From Rhizobium sp. WYJ-E13 (GTDB taxonomy: Bacteria; Pseudomonadota; Alphaproteobacteria; Rhizobiales; Rhizobiaceae), in assembly GCF_018987265.1 (NCBI RefSeq), contig NZ_CP076854.1, forward strand, positions 1,984,001 to 2,048,000: a stretch of 64,000 nucleotides of DNA, read 5' to 3'. A program made the translations under genes and the position numbers. Positions within the stretch are counted from its first letter, which is position 1. Every line of letters begins with the position of its first letter. Positions 63,318-64,000 of the stretch are shown piece after piece. The notes under the pieces were generated by a model, which saw only the letters and a program-made list of their open reading frames with translations, was not told where the DNA came from and searched no databases.

Positions 63318-64000
63318 GGGGCTGGCGGGCGATATCAGGGATCGAGGAAGCGTACGGAGCACGCCCGCCGGATCGCCTTCGAGCCGAAGTCGATCCGGCG
63401 GCAATCCCTCCTTGAAGGGATAAGAACCGGCGACCCCGCATTACACGATCTTGCAATTGAGGGATTCGAACTATCGGCCTGTTCCCACCAGACTACGAGT
63501 AGGTTGGCTGCGGGGGCTCGCAACACCCGATTCCTGCGATTGGTTGAGCGACACGTACCAAAGCTGGCAGCATAAACGATTATCGGTCGTCTTGAAGGGA
63601 TCAGAATCGACGCCCCTGTTGTTCAAAGCCCCCTCCGTCTCAATTCGCCATTAGCGGACATCGACTCGGCCCGGATGGAAAGACCGATGTGGGGCCGGGA
63701 GCGGACTGACCGGGCTTGGCGTCATGGACTGAATTTTTTGCCTTAGTCCGTGGTAGCGCTGCAGGCCTACGGACCGGACGGTGCACGGTCGCCGCATCTA
63801 TCCGTCTGGACGCCGCTAGGTTTCGCGCCCGACGCATTGCCTTCTAAGCTCCTTTTTTGGGGGCATCTGGCCTACGAGTGGACGGTATGGATGTATTCGC
63901 ACGGGGGCCTGGCTACATCAGCCTGATGGTCATTGACCAAGAAATGGCAGAATTGCCGGCCCCGGCCTTCTTGCCTGCCGCACCCCCGCATTGGCAACCT
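63318..64000. other. Right-edge region without a convincing gene
   Basis: A GC-rich 683-base stretch. Two copies of a degenerate 27-bp sequence, CTTGAAGGGATnAGAAnCG, lie exactly 180 bp apart (63411 and 63591). A short open frame from ATG 63887 runs off the edge (VFARGPGYISLMVIDQ) and cannot be judged. tRNA-arm-like motifs at 63462-63475 do not fold into a tRNA that I can draw. Confidence 0.4.

Noticed and set aside
63440..63500. tRNA-like T-arm motif on the minus strand
   Set aside because: No matching acceptor stem, anticodon arm or D-arm could be drawn around it.
63887..64000. Open frame running off the right edge
   Set aside because: Only 38 codons visible with no ribosome-binding site or recognised motif; cannot be supported as a gene.

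Overview
The window is GC-rich DNA with dense, often 4-bp-overlapping operons. The gene content points to an alphaproteobacterium of the order Rhizobiales, most likely a Rhizobium/Sinorhizobium/Agrobacterium-type replicon: stacked ABC importers with LysR regulators, an HWE-type kinase, FixK/FNR-type boxes, and IS630/IS66/IS21/IS701 debris. The many broken insertion sequences and the patchwork of functions suggest accessory DNA such as a megaplasmid or island. Genus and replicon type are inference.

1-17.8 kb (all minus strand) is a catabolic and transport block built from two similar modules. The right module has a flavin monooxygenase, a thioredoxin-fold isomerase, an M19 dipeptidase-like protein, a polyamine-type ABC importer, a type B carboxylesterase and a LysR regulator. 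The left module has a LysR regulator, a second flavin monooxygenase, a dipeptide-type ABC importer with an embedded M24/creatinase-like hydrolase, and the start of a BisC/TorA-family molybdoenzyme cut by the window edge. The LysR pair and the monooxygenase pair are paralogues. 17.8-23.3 kb holds small gene remnants, an AaeXAB-like aromatic-acid efflux operon with a divergent AraC regulator, and an IS21 end.

23.3-31.8 kb carries small stress or signalling genes: BON, flavin-binding PNPOx-like, phosphoribosyltransferase, CBS pair, GYD, DUF3775, a membrane regulator, a bile-acid-symporter-family permease and a GAF protein. Six perfect TTGA-N6-TCAA palindromes in this stretch, most just upstream of these genes, suggest a microoxic FixK/FNR regulon. 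31.8-33.6 kb has an intact IS701-family element with CTAG target duplications, lodged between two IS630 relics. 33.6-39.5 kb is a four-gene signalling operon: a CHASE3 hybrid kinase with three receiver domains, CheR, CheB, and a receiver-HWE kinase. Next to it are a KaiC-like pseudogene and more IS wreckage (IS6, IS630, IS66).

42.0-54.7 kb is the most interesting region. It encodes a dedicated type I secretion pair (HlyD adaptor and an ABC exporter with a Cys-less C39-like domain), a 2,481-residue calcium-repeat protein whose extreme N-terminus is an AHH-type nuclease domain, an Imm11/DUF1629-like immunity candidate, and a DUF4261-like protein. I read this as a polymorphic toxin rearranged for type I secretion: the toxin is at the N-terminus and the export signal is expected at the C-terminus.

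55-64 kb contains a truncated XRE regulator with an IS5 relic, a chimeric SBP_bac_5/CapA pseudogene, a peptidase T, and a LysR gene divergent from a five-gene operon. That operon encodes an MFS transporter, an ImmA/IrrE-like protein with a substituted catalytic Glu, GTP cyclohydrolase I, a FolM/PTR1-type pteridine reductase and a DUF2165 membrane protein. The last 680 bases have no convincing gene.
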